DNA from: Pseudomonas sp. 31-12
GTDB taxonomy: Bacteria > Pseudomonadota > Gammaproteobacteria > Pseudomonadales > Pseudomonadaceae
DNA length: 64,000 bases
Assembly: GCF_003151075.1 (NCBI RefSeq)
Contig: NZ_CP029482.1
Location: forward strand, 5,394,001-5,458,000
Direction of reading: 5' to 3'
Both the position numbers and the translations under genes were made by a program. Each line of letters starts with the position of its first letter. The first letter of the stretch is position 1. This document shows, one piece after another, positions 20,258 through 29,682 of the stretch. Below the pieces are notes generated by a model that worked only from the letters and a program-made list of their open reading frames with translations, had not been told where the DNA came from and did not search any database.

Positions 20258-22303
20258 ATGAACCTGATGCCATTGCGCCAGCGTCTCGAAAACCTCCCGG
20301 TCGGCCAGAAACTGCTGGCCGCCCTGCTCGTGCTGTTGATCACCATCCTGCTGGTCGCCAACCTGACCTTTATCAGCGCCGCGTATTACATCTCCCAGGA
20401 AAGCATGGCGCCCCAGGCCTTGCAGACCATCGGCCGACTGGTGTCCAACCCGAGCCTGGTGGCCGACGCCTTGAAGTCACCGCAAAGCGCCGAACGCCTG
20501 CTCAACGAACTCAACAGTTATTCACCGCTGCGGGCGGCGGCCTTGTATGACGGCAAGGGTGAGCGACTGGCGCAGTTGCAGCATGGCGACAAGTTGCACC
20601 TGCCGGAACGTTATCGGCACATTGAATCCTGGCAGGCCACCGAGTTTCGCAGCAATCAAGTGATCACCCTGCCCCGCCCCGGCACCGCGCCGGGCCATCT
20701 GTTGCTGGTGGCCAGCAGCGAGTTGCCGATGGCGTTCTACACCGGGACCCTGACCGCCAGCCTGGGCATTCTGATCTTCAGTGTGCTGTTGTGGCTGGTG
20801 ATCGCCCGGCAGATCAAACGCCTGATTACCCGGCCGATCCATCAGCTCGAAGAACTGTCCCGGCAAGTGACCCGCGAAGAGAACTACGCCCTGCGCGCCT
20901 CCCGTGGCAACCACGACGAAATCGGCAGCCTCGCCGAGGCCTTCAACACCATGCTCTCGCGGATCGAAGCCCGGGAGCAGCAGCTCAAGCGTGCCCGGGA
21001 TGACTCACAGGCGGCTTACGATCAGGCGCAGGGCCTGGCCGAAGAAACCCGCCACACCAATCGCAAACTGGAACTCGAAGTCCAGGTGCGCAGCAAGATC
21101 GAGAAGAAGCTCACCGGTTTCCAGAACTACCTCAACAGCATCATCGACTCCATGCCGTCGGCCCTGATTGCCCTCGACGAGCAGCTCTATGTGACCCAGT
21201 GGAATCAGGAGGCCAGCGCCCTGTCCGGCACCCGTCTGGACGAAGCCTTGAACCAGCCGATCTTCCTCGCCTTCGAACCCTTGAAGCCATTTCTGCCGCA
21301 GCTCAAGCAAACCGTCGAGCAGCACACCGTGGCGAAGATCGAGCGCGTGACCTGGTTCAAAGACGATGAACCCAAGCACTACGCCCTGACCTTCTACCCG
21401 CTAATGGGCGGGGCCGGGCGCGGTGTGGTGATCCGGATCGACGACATCACCCAGCGTCTGTCTCTGGAAGAGATGATGGTGCAGTCAGAAAAAATGCTCT
21501 CGGTCGGTGGCCTCGCCGCCGGTATGGCCCACGAGATCAACAACCCACTGGGCGCGATCCTGCACAACGTGCAGAACATTCGGCGACGCCTGTCGCCTGA
21601 CTTGCCGAAGAACCTCGAACAGGCCGAGCTAGCCGGTATTTCCCTGGACACGGTCAACAAATACCTGCAATTGCGCGAAGTCCCGCAGTTGCTCGATGGC
21701 ATTCAACAGGCCGGCGCCCGGGCAGCGAAGATCGTCACGCACATGCTCAGCTTCAGCCGGCGCAGCACCCGGCAAATGGCCCCGTGCGACCTGCCGGCGC
21801 TGATCGATCAAGCAGTGGAAATTGCCGGTAATGACTTCGACCTGGCCATCGGTTTCGACTTCAAGGGCCAGGCGATCATCCGTCAGTTCGACCCGGCGCT
21901 GGGCCCTGTGCCCGGCACGGCCAACGAACTGGAGCAAGTGCTGCTCAACCTGTTGAAAAACGCCGCCCAGGCGATTCACCAACGTGAAGACGACAGCGAA
22001 CCTGGACGGATCATTCTGCGCACCCGGCTGAATCCGCCGTGGGCCGAAATCCAGGTCGAGGACAACGGCATCGGCATGAGCGAGAACGTGCGCAAACGCA
22101 CCTTCGAACCCTTCTTCACTACCAAGGAAATCGGTCAGGGCACCGGTCTTGGCTTGTCGGTTTCTTATTTCATCATCACCAATAACCACAAGGGTCAGAT
22201 GGAAGTGCAATCCACACCCGGCCAAGGCACCTGCTTTACCTTGCGTCTGCCACTGGCGGGCAGCCCCGTCATCTCCCAAGAACTCAATCAGCTATCGAGG
22301 TAA
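20258..22303 (+). CDS. Membrane sensor histidine kinase (HAMP-PAS-HisKA-HATPase)
   Basis: 681 residues. Two membrane helices (about 18-42 and 165-185) flank a periplasmic domain of about 120 residues. HAMP (about 186-240) contains RLITRPIHQLEELS. A PAS-like domain (about 290-400) follows. HisKA has the phosphorylated His in GMAHEINNPLGAI. HATPase shows the N box LLNLLKNAAQAI, G1 DNGIGM and G2 GTGLGLS. No response regulator is adjacent, so the partner is elsewhere. By position it matches PA4398, which has been linked to swarming; that link is from memory. Confidence 0.92.
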   Translation: MNLMPLRQRLENLPVGQKLLAALLVLLITILLVANLTFISAAYYISQESMAPQALQTIGRLVSNPSLVADALKSPQSAERLLNELNSYSPLRAAALYDGKGERLAQLQHGDKLHLPERYRHIESWQATEFRSNQVITLPRPGTAPGHLLLVASSELPMAFYTGTLTASLGILIFSVLLWLVIARQIKRLITRPIHQLEELSRQVTREENYALRASRGNHDEIGSLAEAFNTMLSRIEAREQQLKRARDDSQAAYDQAQGLAEETRHTNRKLELEVQVRSKIEKKLTGFQNYLNSIIDSMPSALIALDEQLYVTQWNQEASALSGTRLDEALNQPIFLAFEPLKPFLPQLKQTVEQHTVAKIERVTWFKDDEPKHYALTFYPLMGGAGRGVVIRIDDITQRLSLEEMMVQSEKMLSVGGLAAGMAHEINNPLGAILHNVQNIRRRLSPDLPKNLEQAELAGISLDTVNKYLQLREVPQLLDGIQQAGARAAKIVTHMLSFSRRSTRQMAPCDLPALIDQAVEIAGNDFDLAIGFDFKGQAIIRQFDPALGPVPGTANELEQVLLNLLKNAAQAIHQREDDSEPGRIILRTRLNPPWAEIQVEDNGIGMSENVRKRTFEPFFTTKEIGQGTGLGLSVSYFIITNNHKGQMEVQSTPGQGTCFTLRLPLAGSPVISQELNQLSR

Positions 22304-22306
22304 CCC

Positions 22307-22888
22307 ATGGGCTTTCGCTTGTCGAAGATCTACACCCGCACCGGCGACAAAGGCGAAACCGGACTCGGCGATGGCCGCCGCGTGCCCAAAGACCACCCGC
22401 GGATCGAGGCCATTGGCGAAGTCGATACGCTGAACAGCCAGGTAGGCGTGCTGTTGGCCGGGCTGGCGGCAGAAAGTGCGGCGTATCCGGGTTTGAACGA
22501 GGTGATTGAGGTTTTGGCGCCTTGCCAGCATCGGTTGTTCGACCTGGGTGGCGAGTTGGCGATGCCGGTGTATCAGGCGCTGAATGCAGCGGAAATCGAA
22601 CGGCTGGAAGCGGCGATCGATCTGTGGAATGAGGAGTTGGGGCCGCTGGAGAATTTCATTCTGCCGGGGGGTTCAGCGCTAATTGCCCAGGCCCATGTGT
22701 GCAGAAGCCTGGCGCGTAGCGCGGAGCGACGGTGCCAGCAGTTGAATGGGATTGAACCGTTGGCCGGCGTTGGCTTGGCGTATATCAATCGGTTGTCGGA
22801 TGTGTTGTTTGTGGTGGCGAGGGTGATTGCCAAGCGCCAGGGGGTTGCCGAGATTTTATGGCAGGCAGCCGCTAAACCTCAGGAATAA
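22307..22888 (+). CDS. PduO-type cob(I)alamin adenosyltransferase
   Basis: Transfers the adenosyl group of ATP to cob(I)alamin to form coenzyme B12. The N-terminal ATP-binding motif is YTRTGDKGETGLGDG, and the conserved helix CRSLARSAERR carries catalytic and structural arginines. Length 193 matches single-domain PduO/MMAB-type enzymes. ATG begins four bases after the kinase stop, so the two genes share a transcript. Confidence 0.92.
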   Translation: MGFRLSKIYTRTGDKGETGLGDGRRVPKDHPRIEAIGEVDTLNSQVGVLLAGLAAESAAYPGLNEVIEVLAPCQHRLFDLGGELAMPVYQALNAAEIERLEAAIDLWNEELGPLENFILPGGSALIAQAHVCRSLARSAERRCQQLNGIEPLAGVGLAYINRLSDVLFVVARVIAKRQGVAEILWQAAAKPQE

Positions 22889-22907
22889 TCGGCGCCTCTC
22901 TGGCTGT

Positions 22908-22992
22908 CTTCGCGAGCAAGCCCGCTCCCACATTTGATCTCATTCCATCTGGAAGAACTCGGTCAACTGTGGGAGCGGGCTTGCCCGCGAAG
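22908..22992. repeat. REP pair (GTGGGAGCGGGCTTG family)
   Basis: Arms CTTCGCGAGCAAGCCCGCT-CCCACA (22908-22932) and TGTGGGAGCGGGCTTGCCCG-CGAAG (22968-22992) are complementary except at one position. It sits between the convergent cobalamin adenosyltransferase and Nudix genes. Confidence 0.87.
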
Positions 22993-23015
22993 AGGCCGGC
23001 AGCATCACTGAAAAT

Positions 23016-23960
23016 TCAAGCCTCTGGCCAGAACGCCCGAATCCCCGCCACACCTTGAGCTCCAACGTCCCAAGCCTTTTGCTGCTCTGCCGGGCCTACG
23101 CCACCGAGCAAAAACACTGGCTTGCTGAAACCTTCGATCAACGCCGTAGCCTGCTCCCAACCCAGCGGCAGCGCATCCGGGTGAGTCTGGGTCTTTTGCA
23201 CCGGCGACAAGGTCACGAAATCCACCCCCATCTGTTCAGCCAGCGCCAGCTCTTCAGCATTGTGACAAGACGCCGCCAGCCAGCGCGACGCCGGTAGCGG
23301 TCGACCCGCTGCCGCGTATTTGCGCAATTGCGCGGCCGTGATGTGCCAGCCGGCGGACGGGAAGTCGCCAAGCCACTCGAACGGGCCCTTGATCATCAAT
23401 TGCGCCTTGCCGGCACACAGCCCCGCCGCATCCACCGCCAGATCGCGGTACTTCGGATCGTAGCCGTTGGGCGCGCGCAGCTGGATCAACTTGATACCGC
23501 CAGCAATGGCTTTCTGGATACCGCGCAGCAAGGCCGGGGTTTCCAGGTCTTCAGGCGTTATCAAATACTGCGCAGGCAAACGTGCAGCCGCAACGATCGG
23601 CTGGTTGGCCGCCGGGAACTCGTAGTTCAGCAGATCACGCTGAGCCACCCATTCCAAAGGCTGGTCTTCGGCGCCGTGGGGTTCGCCGGTAAAGTCCGAG
23701 ACTTCCCAAACGTCCAGCAACACCTGTTTGTCCGGGTAATCGTGGCGGACTTTGATCAACGGTCGCGCGGCGCTCACCACAATGCCCAATTCCTCCTGGA
23801 GCTCGCGAGCCAGAGCGGTTTCGACGGATTCGTCATCCTCGACCTTGCCGCCTGGGAATTCCCACAAACCGCCCTGATGTTGAGTGTCGGCACGGCGTGC
23901 GATAAGGATCTTGCCGCTGCTGTCACGGATAACGGCGGCGGCTACGTGTACTCGTTTCAC
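23016..23960 (-). CDS. Nudix hydrolase (MutT-like) fused to a ThiE-like domain
   Basis: 314 residues. Residues 1-130 are a MutT-type Nudix domain with the box GGKVEDDESVETALARELQE-EL, likely sanitising 8-oxo-dGTP. Residues about 135-314 resemble thiamine phosphate synthase (YLITPEDLET, IKLIQLRAP, VDFVTLSPVQKTQTHP, VFLLGGV). This two-domain layout is usual in pseudomonads. The ThiE half is divergent and probably not a true thiamine synthase. GTG start overlaps the GST stop (GTGA). Confidence 0.9.
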   Translation of the reverse strand: MKRVHVAAAVIRDSSGKILIARRADTQHQGGLWEFPGGKVEDDESVETALARELQEELGIVVSAARPLIKVRHDYPDKQVLLDVWEVSDFTGEPHGAEDQPLEWVAQRDLLNYEFPAANQPIVAAARLPAQYLITPEDLETPALLRGIQKAIAGGIKLIQLRAPNGYDPKYRDLAVDAAGLCAGKAQLMIKGPFEWLGDFPSAGWHITAAQLRKYAAAGRPLPASRWLAASCHNAEELALAEQMGVDFVTLSPVQKTQTHPDALPLGWEQATALIEGFSKPVFLLGGVGPAEQQKAWDVGAQGVAGIRAFWPEA

Positions 23961-24589
23961 TGCCCAATCTCCTCCAGGCCTGCCTTCTGCCAGGCCTTGA
24001 ACGACGGCCAGTGGTAGACGGTTTCAACATAGGCTTCGTCCGCTGCCGGCAACTTCACCTGATACGTGCGCAAGCGCACGGCAATCGGTGCGAAGAAGGC
24101 ATCGGCGAGGGTCGCGCCGCCAAACAGGAACGGACCGGTTTCAGTGGCGGCCGCACGGCATTCAGCCCACAACGCCAGCATGCGTTCGATATCCGCCTGC
24201 ACCTCTGGAGGTGTCGGCGACAGTGGTGCATCGCGGCTCAGGTCGAACGGCATATTCCCGCGCATGGCAAAAAACCCGGCGTGCATCTGCGCGCAGGCCG
24301 AACGTGCCTGGGCACGGGCGGCGGGGTCTTTGGGCCAGAGACCGGCGTCGGGAAATTGCTCGGCCAGGTATTCGGCAATCGCCAAAGAGTCGGCGATGGT
24401 GCCGTGTTCGGTTTTCAGCAACGGGACTTTGCCGGTCGGCGAGTGCTTGAGCAGCCGTTCGCGGGTGTCCGGTTGATTCAGCTTGATCAGTTCTTCGGTG
24501 TACGGGGCGCCGGTGAGCTCAAGAGCCAGGGCGCCGCGCAGGGACCAGGAGGAAAGCAGTTTGTCGCCGATGATCAGGTGGAGGCTCAT
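23957..24589 (-). CDS. Glutathione S-transferase family protein
   Basis: 210 residues. The N-terminal thioredoxin-like domain (DKLLSSWSLRGALALEL, then GKVPLLKTEHG and DSLAIAEYLAE) has the cis-proline and glutathione-binding Glu/Asp-Ser motif. The C-terminal helical domain follows. SSWS near the N-terminus resembles zeta/YfcF-like GSTs. The substrate is unknown. It overlaps the Nudix gene and is co-transcribed. Confidence 0.88.
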   Translation of the reverse strand: MSLHLIIGDKLLSSWSLRGALALELTGAPYTEELIKLNQPDTRERLLKHSPTGKVPLLKTEHGTIADSLAIAEYLAEQFPDAGLWPKDPAARAQARSACAQMHAGFFAMRGNMPFDLSRDAPLSPTPPEVQADIERMLALWAECRAAATETGPFLFGGATLADAFFAPIAVRLRTYQVKLPAADEAYVETVYHWPSFKAWQKAGLEEIGQ

Positions 24590-24645
24590 GTTCGGGACCT
24601 TTTGATGAGGGAAGCGGGCCAGTCTTGTGGTGACTGACAGTCCGT

Positions 24646-24711
24646 CATCGCGGGCAAGCCCGCTCCCACAGGGTTAGCGCAGGTCATGTGGGAGCGGGCT
24701 TGCCCGCGATG
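24646..24711. repeat. REP pair, perfect 25-bp inverted repeat
   Basis: CATCGCGGGCAAGCCCGCTC-CCACA (24646-24670) and its exact complement (24687-24711) lie 16 bases apart, between argJ and the GST gene. Confidence 0.9.
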
Positions 24712-24725
24712 CGGGCGACTCGGTC

Positions 24726-25943
24726 TTATGTGCGGTATTCGGCGTTGATCTTCACGTATTCGTGGGACAGGTCGGTGGTCCAGATGGTTTCGCTGCAATC
24801 GCCGCGGCCCAATTCGATACGGATGGTGATCTCTTCCTGCTGCATCACCGCTGCGCCCTGGGCTTCGGTGTAGGTCGCGGCGCGGGCGCCACGGCTGGCG
24901 ATGCAGACTTCGCCGAGAAACACATCGATCTTGCTCACGTCCAGGTTTGGCACGCCAGCACGGCCGACGGCAGCGAGGATGCGGCCCCAGTTCGGGTCGG
25001 ACGCAAACAGTGCGGTCTTGATCAGCGGCGAGTGCGCCACGGTGTAACCGACGTCCAGGCATTCCTGATGATTGCCGCCGCCGTTGACTTCGACGGTGAC
25101 GAACTTGGTCGCACCTTCGCCGTCACGCACGATGGCCTGGGCCACGTCCATGCAGACTTCGAACACAGCCTGTTTCAGCTTGGCGAACAATTCGCCGCTC
25201 GCTTCGGTGATTTCCGGCAGCGCAGCCTGACCGGTGGCGATCAGCATGCAGCAGTCGTTGGTCGACGTATCGCCGTCGATGGTGATGCGGTTGAACGACT
25301 TGTTCGCACCGTCCAGCAGCAGGTTTTGCAGCACGTCGCGGGCGACTTTGGCGTCGGTGGCGATGTAGCCGAGCATGGTCGCCATGTTCGGACGGATCAT
25401 GCCCGCACCTTTGCTGATGCCGGTGACGGTGATGGTCACGCCGTCATGCTGGAACTGGCGGCTGGCACCTTTTGGCAAGGTGTCGGTGGTCATGATGCCG
25501 GTGGCGGCCGCTTCCCAGTTGTTCACCGACAGATCATCAAGGGCAGCCTGTAAAGCACCTTCGATTTTCTCGACCGGCAGCGGCTCGCCGATCACACCGG
25601 TGGAATACGGCAGCACCAGGCTGGCGTCGACGCCGGTCAGTTCAGCCAGTTTGGCGCAGGTGCGCTCGGCAGCGGCCAGGCCAGGTGCGCCGGTGCCGGC
25701 GTTGGCATTGCCGGTGTTGGTCAGCAGGTAACGCACCGGGCCTTGCACGCGTTGCTTGGCCAGAATCACAGGTGCTGCGCAAAACGCGTTCAGGGTGAAC
25801 ACGCCCGCGACCGTGGAGCCTTCGGCGCAGCGCATGACCACGACATCCTTGCGCCCCGGGCGCTTGATGCCGGCCGAGGCAATACCGAGTTCAAAACCGG
25901 CAACCGGGTGCAACGTTGGCAAAGGACCAAGACCAACAGCCAT
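24726..25943 (-). CDS. argJ: Bifunctional ornithine acetyltransferase / N-acetylglutamate synthase ArgJ
   Basis: Recycles the acetyl group in the cyclic arginine pathway. 405 residues, N-terminal-nucleophile fold. The self-cleavage site is within KGAGMIRPNMATMLGY (before Thr), giving alpha and beta chains. Other conserved pieces are GIMTTDTLPK and FNRITIDGDTSTND. By memory, in P. aeruginosa argJ likewise neighbours secA. Confidence 0.96.
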   Translation of the reverse strand: MAVGLGPLPTLHPVAGFELGIASAGIKRPGRKDVVVMRCAEGSTVAGVFTLNAFCAAPVILAKQRVQGPVRYLLTNTGNANAGTGAPGLAAAERTCAKLAELTGVDASLVLPYSTGVIGEPLPVEKIEGALQAALDDLSVNNWEAAATGIMTTDTLPKGASRQFQHDGVTITVTGISKGAGMIRPNMATMLGYIATDAKVARDVLQNLLLDGANKSFNRITIDGDTSTNDCCMLIATGQAALPEITEASGELFAKLKQAVFEVCMDVAQAIVRDGEGATKFVTVEVNGGGNHQECLDVGYTVAHSPLIKTALFASDPNWGRILAAVGRAGVPNLDVSKIDVFLGEVCIASRGARAATYTEAQGAAVMQQEEITIRIELGRGDCSETIWTTDLSHEYVKINAEYRT

Positions 25944-26006
25944 GAATGCGCTCCTTAATAAATGATGTCAGCACCGCTTTCAGGAAGAACGGTGGTGTAA
26001 ATGGCA

Positions 26007-26039
26007 AAACGCCGCGACGGCTGATGCCGGTCGCGGCGC
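26007..26039 (-). terminator. Rho-independent terminator after secA
   Basis: CGCCGCGAC / GTCGCGGCG stem with partly paired loop, followed on the minus strand by GTTTTGCC. 27 bases past the secA stop. Confidence 0.8.
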
Positions 26040-26065
26040 GGGTATTTCAGCGATTGAAACGGGGT

Positions 26066-28801
26066 TTACTGGATCTGCCCGTGGCAATGCTTGAATTTCT
26101 TGCCCGAACCGCAGTAGCACAGTTCGTTACGGCCCAGCTTCTGTTCGTTGCGTACCGGTGCGGTGGCGAGAGCTACATCGACCTCTTCACCGAGCAGTTC
26201 CGGTTGCTCAAGACCTGGCGCCTCGTCGTGCTGGAACTGCATGCGCGCGGCCAGTGCCTCGGCTTCCTGACGCAGGCGTTGCTCTTCTTCGATCGGATCT
26301 TCGCGGCGAACCTGAACGTGCGACAGCACACGGATCGAGTCGCGCTTGATCGAATCCAGCAGCTCGGAGAACAGCGTGAACGACTCGCGCTTGTACTCTT
26401 GCTTCGGGTTCTTCTGCGCATAACCACGCAAGTGGATGCCGTGACGCAGGTGATCCATGGTCGACAGGTGATCTTTCCACAGGTCGTCCAGAACACGCAG
26501 AACGATTTGCTTCTCGAAGGTGCGCAGCGCATCGGCGCCGGCCTGGTCTTCTTTCTCGTTGTAGGCAGCGATGAGCTCCTGCATCAGCTTCTCGCGCAGG
26601 GTTTCTTCGTACAGGTGATCGTCTTCGTCGAGCCATTTCTGGATCGGCAACGCCACACCGAAGTCGCTCTGCAACGCCGCTTCCAGACCGGCCACGTCCC
26701 ACTGCTCAGGCAGCGATTGCGGTGGAATGTGCGCACTGATGGTCGCGTTGAGCACGTCCTGACGGAAGTCGGCGATGGTTTCACCGATATTGTCGGCGGC
26801 CAGCAACGTGTTACGCATGTGATAGATCACTTTACGCTGTTCGTTGTTGACGTCGTCGAACTCGAGCAGTTGCTTGCGAATGTCGAAGTTGCGGCCTTCA
26901 ACCTTGCGCTGGGCCTTCTCGATGGCGTTGGTCACCATACGGTGCTCGATCGCTTCACCGGACTGCATGCCCAGGGCCTTCATGAAGTTCTTGACCCGGT
27001 CAGAGGCGAAGATGCGCATCAGGCTGTCTTCCAGCGACAGGTAGAAACGGCTGGAACCGGCGTCACCCTGACGACCGGCACGACCACGCAGTTGGTTGTC
27101 GATACGGCGCGATTCGTGACGCTCGGAAGCGATCACCTGCAAGCCGCCCGACTCCAGCACTTGCTGGTGACGTTTCTGCCAGTCGGCCTTGATCTGGGCA
27201 ATCTGCTCAGGGGTCGGGTTTTCCAGGGTCGCGACCTCCACTTCCCAGTTGCCGCCCAACAGAATGTCGGTACCGCGACCGGCCATGTTGGTGGCGATGG
27301 TCAGCGCACCCGGACGACCGGCCTGGGCAATGATCTCGGCTTCTTTTTCGTGGAACTTGGCGTTCAGGACCTTGTGTTCGATGCCTTCCTTCTGCAGCAG
27401 CGCAGACATGTGCTCGGACGTTTCGATGGTTGCAGTACCCACCAGCACCGGACGGCCCAGGGTCATGCATTCCTTGATGTCATTGATGATCGCCGCATAT
27501 TTCTCTTCGGCGGTCAGGAACACCAGGTCGTTGTAGTCTTTACGCGCCAACGGCTTGTTCGGCGGGATCACCATCACCGACAGACCGTAGATCTGGTGGA
27601 ATTCGAACGCTTCGGTGTCCGCGGTGCCGGTCATGCCGGACAGCTTGTTGTACAGACGGAAGTAGTTCTGGAACGTGGTCGAGGCCAAGGTCTGGCTTTC
27701 GGCCTGGATGTTCAGGTTTTCCTTGGCTTCGATGGCCTGGTGCAGGCCTTCGGACAGGCGACGACCCGGCATGGTACGACCGGTGTGTTCGTCGACCAGG
27801 ACGACCTGGCCATCCTGCACGATGTATTCGATGTTGCGATTGAACAGTTTGTGAGCGCGCAGACCGGCATAAACGTGGGTCAGCAGGCCCAGGTTGTGCG
27901 CCGAATACAGGCTCTCGCCTTCAGCCAGCAGGCCAACGCGGGTGAGCATGTCTTCGATGAACTGGTGACCGGCTTCGTTGAGTTCGACCTGACGGGTCTT
28001 CTCGTCAACGGTGTAATGGCCAGCCTTGGTGACTTCGCCTTCCACTTCTTCGACGTGCAATTCCAGCTGCGGGATCAGTTTGTTGATCTCGATGTACAGC
28101 TTGGAGCTGTCCTCGGCCTGACCGGAAATGATCAGCGGGGTACGGGCTTCGTCGATGAGGATGGAGTCGACTTCGTCGATCACGGCAAAATTGAGTTCGC
28201 GCTGGAATTTTTCTTCCATGCTGAACGCCATGTTGTCGCGCAGGTAGTCGAAACCGAATTCGTTGTTGGTGCCGTAGGTAATGTCGGCAGCGTAAGCCAG
28301 ACGTTTCTCTTCCGGCGGCTGGAACGGCGTGACAACACCGACCGACATGCCGAGGAATTCGTAGAGCGGACGCATCCAGTTGGCGTCACGACGGGCCAGG
28401 TAGTCGTTCACCGTTACAACGTGCACGCCCTTGCCGGACAGCGCGTTGAGGTAAACGCCCAGTGTTGCCACCAGGGTCTTGCCTTCACCGGTACGCATTT
28501 CCGCGATCTGGCCTTCATGCAAGGTCATGCCGCCGATCAGCTGGACATCGAAGTGACGCATACCCATGACGCGCTTGCCGGCTTCGCGGGCGACCGCAAA
28601 GGCTTCGGGCAGCAGCTTGTCGAGGGTTTCCCCTTTGGCGATGCGGGCCTTGAACTCGTCTGTCTTGGCACGCAATTGATCGTCCGAAAGGGCCACCATT
28701 TGCTCTTCGAAGGCATTGACGAGTTGCACCGTCTTGAGCATGCGTTTGACTTCACGCTCGTTCTTGCTTCCAAAAAGTTTCTTTAACAAAGGCGCAAACA
28801 T
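26066..28801 (-). CDS. secA: Preprotein translocase ATPase SecA
   Basis: Motor that pushes preproteins through SecYEG. 911 residues from [17 protein letters not shown] (ATG 28801). Walker A is [13 protein letters not shown]-like motif is [19 protein letters not shown], helicase motif II region includes [16 protein letters not shown], and the C-terminal zinc/SecB-binding motif is [16 protein letters not shown] longer in-frame frame upstream lacks family support. Monocistronic with its own terminator. Confidence 0.97.
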   Translation of the reverse strand: MFAPLLKKLFGSKNEREVKRMLKTVQLVNAFEEQMVALSDDQLRAKTDEFKARIAKGETLDKLLPEAFAVAREAGKRVMGMRHFDVQLIGGMTLHEGQIAEMRTGEGKTLVATLGVYLNALSGKGVHVVTVNDYLARRDANWMRPLYEFLGMSVGVVTPFQPPEEKRLAYAADITYGTNNEFGFDYLRDNMAFSMEEKFQRELNFAVIDEVDSILIDEARTPLIISGQAEDSSKLYIEINKLIPQLELHVEEVEGEVTKAGHYTVDEKTRQVELNEAGHQFIEDMLTRVGLLAEGESLYSAHNLGLLTHVYAGLRAHKLFNRNIEYIVQDGQVVLVDEHTGRTMPGRRLSEGLHQAIEAKENLNIQAESQTLASTTFQNYFRLYNKLSGMTGTADTEAFEFHQIYGLSVMVIPPNKPLARKDYNDLVFLTAEEKYAAIINDIKECMTLGRPVLVGTATIETSEHMSALLQKEGIEHKVLNAKFHEKEAEIIAQAGRPGALTIATNMAGRGTDILLGGNWEVEVATLENPTPEQIAQIKADWQKRHQQVLESGGLQVIASERHESRRIDNQLRGRAGRQGDAGSSRFYLSLEDSLMRIFASDRVKNFMKALGMQSGEAIEHRMVTNAIEKAQRKVEGRNFDIRKQLLEFDDVNNEQRKVIYHMRNTLLAADNIGETIADFRQDVLNATISAHIPPQSLPEQWDVAGLEAALQSDFGVALPIQKWLDEDDHLYEETLREKLMQELIAAYNEKEDQAGADALRTFEKQIVLRVLDDLWKDHLSTMDHLRHGIHLRGYAQKNPKQEYKRESFTLFSELLDSIKRDSIRVLSHVQVRREDPIEEEQRLRQEAEALAARMQFQHDEAPGLEQPELLGEEVDVALATAPVRNEQKLGRNELCYCGSGKKFKHCHGQIQ

Positions 28802-29108
28802 ATCGGCAGGATCTTCCACACTAAAGGGATGGAGGGCGGCCCCGTGAGTCGCCCGTGCAGCCCTCATGGCCGCATGCGAACGAGCATTCTACCCGGAAAC
28901 GATGGTGAGGAAAGTGGCGTTGTTCCACGATGCATGCACTGCGCTATAACGGGGCTCACTTAAAATAAGGGCTTTTTACTGAACTTCAAGCCATTCGCGG
29001 CAGAAGTTACTTGTTGATTTAATGGGTAAAGCGCTCGCAAAGCAATGGGTCGGGTGCCGGTGGTGCTTTCTGCTACCATGGCGGCTCTGTTACTTCAGGT
29101 GTCTGATC
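28802..29108. other. Divergent intergenic region, secA / dciA
   Basis: About 307 bases between divergent starts. It must hold both promoters. An in-frame upstream extension of dciA (ATG 29022) falls here but has no family support. No clear operator or secM-like leader gene is visible. Confidence 0.5.
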
Positions 29109-29564
29109 ATGGCATTTCGCCCTCTCACGGCCAGAGCACCCGCCGTTCTGCTTCGCGAAGCCAAACCGCTGAAAGCCATTTTTGGCCATGCTCAACGCCT
29201 GGGTCATTTACAACGCCTGCTGGAAAGCCAGTTACAGCCTGCCGCGCGCGAGCATTGCCATGTGGCCTCGTGGCGCGAAGGCAGTTTATTGCTGATCGTC
29301 ACCGACGGTCATTGGGCCACCCGCCTGCGTTATCAGCAAAAGCGTCTGCAACGCCAGTTACAGATGTTCGACGAATTCGCCAGCCTGACGCGGATTCTGT
29401 TCAAAGTGCAGCCGCCTACTGTTCAGCAAGGGGCAGCGGGCCATACCATCAGTTTGTCGACGGATGCCGGCGCGACCATTCAGGCCACGGCCGATGGCAT
29501 CAGCGATCCGAATCTGCGAGCAGCGCTGGAGCGGCTTGCGGCGCACGCCAAACCCAAGGAATGA
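29109..29564 (+). CDS. dciA: DUF721 protein, DciA-type replicative helicase loader
   Basis: 151 residues. DUF721 core spans about 15-110 (LKAIFGHAQRLGHLQRLLES, HVASWREGSLLLIVTDGHWATRLRYQ). DUF721/DciA proteins are the ancestral loaders of DnaB and replace E. coli DnaC in most bacteria, including pseudomonads. The start MAFRPLTARAP (29109) is chosen from the conserved N-terminus. The C-terminal 45 residues are low-conservation. Function is assigned from family. Confidence 0.85.
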   Translation: MAFRPLTARAPAVLLREAKPLKAIFGHAQRLGHLQRLLESQLQPAAREHCHVASWREGSLLLIVTDGHWATRLRYQQKRLQRQLQMFDEFASLTRILFKVQPPTVQQGAAGHTISLSTDAGATIQATADGISDPNLRAALERLAAHAKPKE

Positions 29565-29573
29565 CAAAAAACC

Positions 29574-29663
29574 TGTGGGAGCGGGCTTGCTCGCGAAAGC
29601 GGTGTGTCAGTCACAGTTGATGTCGACTGAAACACCGCCTTCGCGAGCAAGCCCGCTCCCACA
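29574..29663. repeat. REP pair with complementary inner ends
   Basis: TGTGGGAGCGGGCTTGCTCG-CGAAAGCGGTGT and its near-exact complement at the right end surround a short AT-richer loop containing TTGATGTCGACTG. The 18563 copy has the same loop core (GTGATGTCGACTG), so the whole unit was copied, not just the arms. Confidence 0.88.
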
Positions 29664-29682
29664 TTTGGACCGTGCCCGCTGA

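Noticed and set aside
25946..28786. A 946-codon open frame on the plus strand opposite secA
   Set aside because: Exact antisense shadow of secA in GC-rich DNA; no family features and no ribosome binding site of its own.
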